Shown: piece by piece, positions 63,463 through 64,000 of the stretch
Position numbering within the stretch: the stretch's first letter is position 1
Layout: each line of letters begins with the position of its first letter
Assembly: GCF_030326305.1 (NCBI RefSeq)
Contig: NZ_JACAKB010000018.1
Span: 1-64,000, forward strand
Length of the DNA stretch: 64,000 bases
Direction of reading: 5' to 3'
Source of the DNA: Myroides odoratimimus
Lineage (GTDB): Bacteria; Bacteroidota; Bacteroidia; Flavobacteriales; Flavobacteriaceae
Translations under genes and position numbers: made by a program
The notes under the pieces: generated by a model
What the model was told of the DNA's origin: nothing
Seen by the model: the letters and a program-made list of their open reading frames with translations, nothing else
Database searches by the model: none

Positions 63463-64000
63463 CTAAAAATTATATCCTAAAGACACCATCACATTACGAG
63501 GTGCGCCTGCGAACACTCTGGTATAATCAAAACCTCCAAGGAAATAGTATTTATCAAATATATTATTCACATTGACAGCTAATTTAAATTTGTCTAAGTG
63601 ATAATACACTGCCGCATTAGCAGTCATATAAGCTGGTAGATATCCCCACTGAGCATTCTCTTGAGCATCTTTACCTACGCTTTCACTTAGTCTGCGCTGA
63701 TCTACATAATAGACTCCTGCTCCGAATCCCAATCCTTTAAGTGCTGTATCTGAAAAAACGTACTTTAACCAAATACTAGCTGAGTTCTTAGGTGCTCCAG
63801 GTAACAATTGTCCTTCTTCTGAAGCGATAGCAGATTCCTTCACCTCTGTGTCATTATAAGTATAGTTGGCCATAATTTGAAACTCTTTTGTAAGCTGCCC
63901 TCTCATATCTAACTCTACCCCTTGAGAGATTACTCTACCTGACTGTCTATACACTGGTAATCCTGCTTCTGTCAACTGTCCTGTACCGATAAGCATATCT
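63463..64000 (-). CDS. TonB-dependent siderophore-type receptor, C-terminal part (cut by window edge)
   Basis: An open frame of 177+ residues without an upstream stop, so the gene starts beyond the window. It is the C-terminal barrel of a TonB-dependent receptor: SQGVELDMRGQLTKEFQIMANYTYNDTEVKES, LPGAPKNSASIWLKY, AYMTANAAVYYHLDKFKLAVNVNNIFDKYYF and the terminal aromatic RNVMVSLGYNF. The spacing is typical of FhuA/FecA-type siderophore receptors. The ligand cannot be told from this part. Confidence 0.85.
   Translation of the reverse strand, partial: DMLIGTGQLTEAGLPVYRQSGRVISQGVELDMRGQLTKEFQIMANYTYNDTEVKESAIASEEGQLLPGAPKNSASIWLKYVFSDTALKGLGFGAGVYYVDQRRLSESVGKDAQENAQWGYLPAYMTANAAVYYHLDKFKLAVNVNNIFDKYYFLGGFDYTRVFAGAPRNVMVSLGYNF

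Noticed and set aside
1-64000. CRISPR arrays, tRNA, rRNA and riboswitches
   Set aside because: No regularly spaced repeat series beyond short arrays, and no cloverleaf, rRNA or known riboswitch core was found by reading; a covariance-model search would be decisive.

Overview
This AT-rich window has the hallmarks of a marine or environmental Flavobacteriaceae genome. It carries two SusC/SusD pairs with ECF sigma/FecR control, a type B gliding/T9SS sorting domain, a TonB-dependent receptor, promoter elements of the TTG...TAnnTTTG type and no Shine-Dalgarno sequences. A complete urease operon together with these traits fits Myroides best, but the genus is an inference. No rRNA, tRNA or CRISPR array was seen.

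Layout. 1-11 kb is a worn accessory zone: the tail of an IS4-type transposase, a DUF262/DUF1524 (GmrSD-like) protein whose HNH motif looks degraded, a four-helix-bundle gene and a decayed paralogue, two broken RhuM genes, and an RNase HI-fold protein that has lost three of four catalytic carboxylates. Intact metabolic genes (HAD phosphatase, quinone oxidoreductase with a Crp/Fnr-type regulator, a secreted protein of unknown function) are interspersed. 11-14.7 kb holds an esterase, a KASIII-like enzyme without its His/Asn, and an AraC regulator with a DUF417 membrane protein.

14.9-35.5 kb is the core of the window: two head-to-head loci, each ECF sigma - FecR - SusC - SusD - secreted phosphoesterase(s). 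The left one (minus strand) ends in an EEP-family lipoprotein, an NPP-type phosphodiesterase and a calcineurin-type phosphoesterase; the right one (plus strand) ends in a calcineurin-type phosphoesterase. No glycoside hydrolase or sulfatase is present. These look like paralogous uptake systems for a phosphorylated substrate (nucleotides, nucleic acid or phospholipid/phosphoinositide headgroups), each switched on by its own trans-envelope sigma relay. A transposase-like scrap lies between them.

36-47.5 kb holds mostly small genes: a YqiA-like hydrolase, a zinc-ribbon protein, tandem paralogous lipoproteins, thioredoxin, a DUF3267 protease-like protein, a zinc alcohol dehydrogenase, and a group of immunity-type proteins (DUF1963/YwqG, SUKH/SMI1-KNR4, an LRR-like protein) with GrpB and a TauE/SafE permease.

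47.6-50.6 kb contains a T9SS-secreted protein divergent from a TetR regulator. The 1.1 kb between them has three copies of a dyad motif, an orphan terminator and a 24-residue membrane-peptide ORF. 50.7-57.8 kb is ureABC-ureEFGD-urea transporter with an AraC regulator. 57.9-64 kb holds an OsmC protein, an erythromycin-esterase-like protein, an AlbA_2/RecG-like pseudogene broken by stops and frameshifts, a SEC-C protein flanked by two identical terminator hairpins, and the end of a TonB-dependent receptor that runs off the window.
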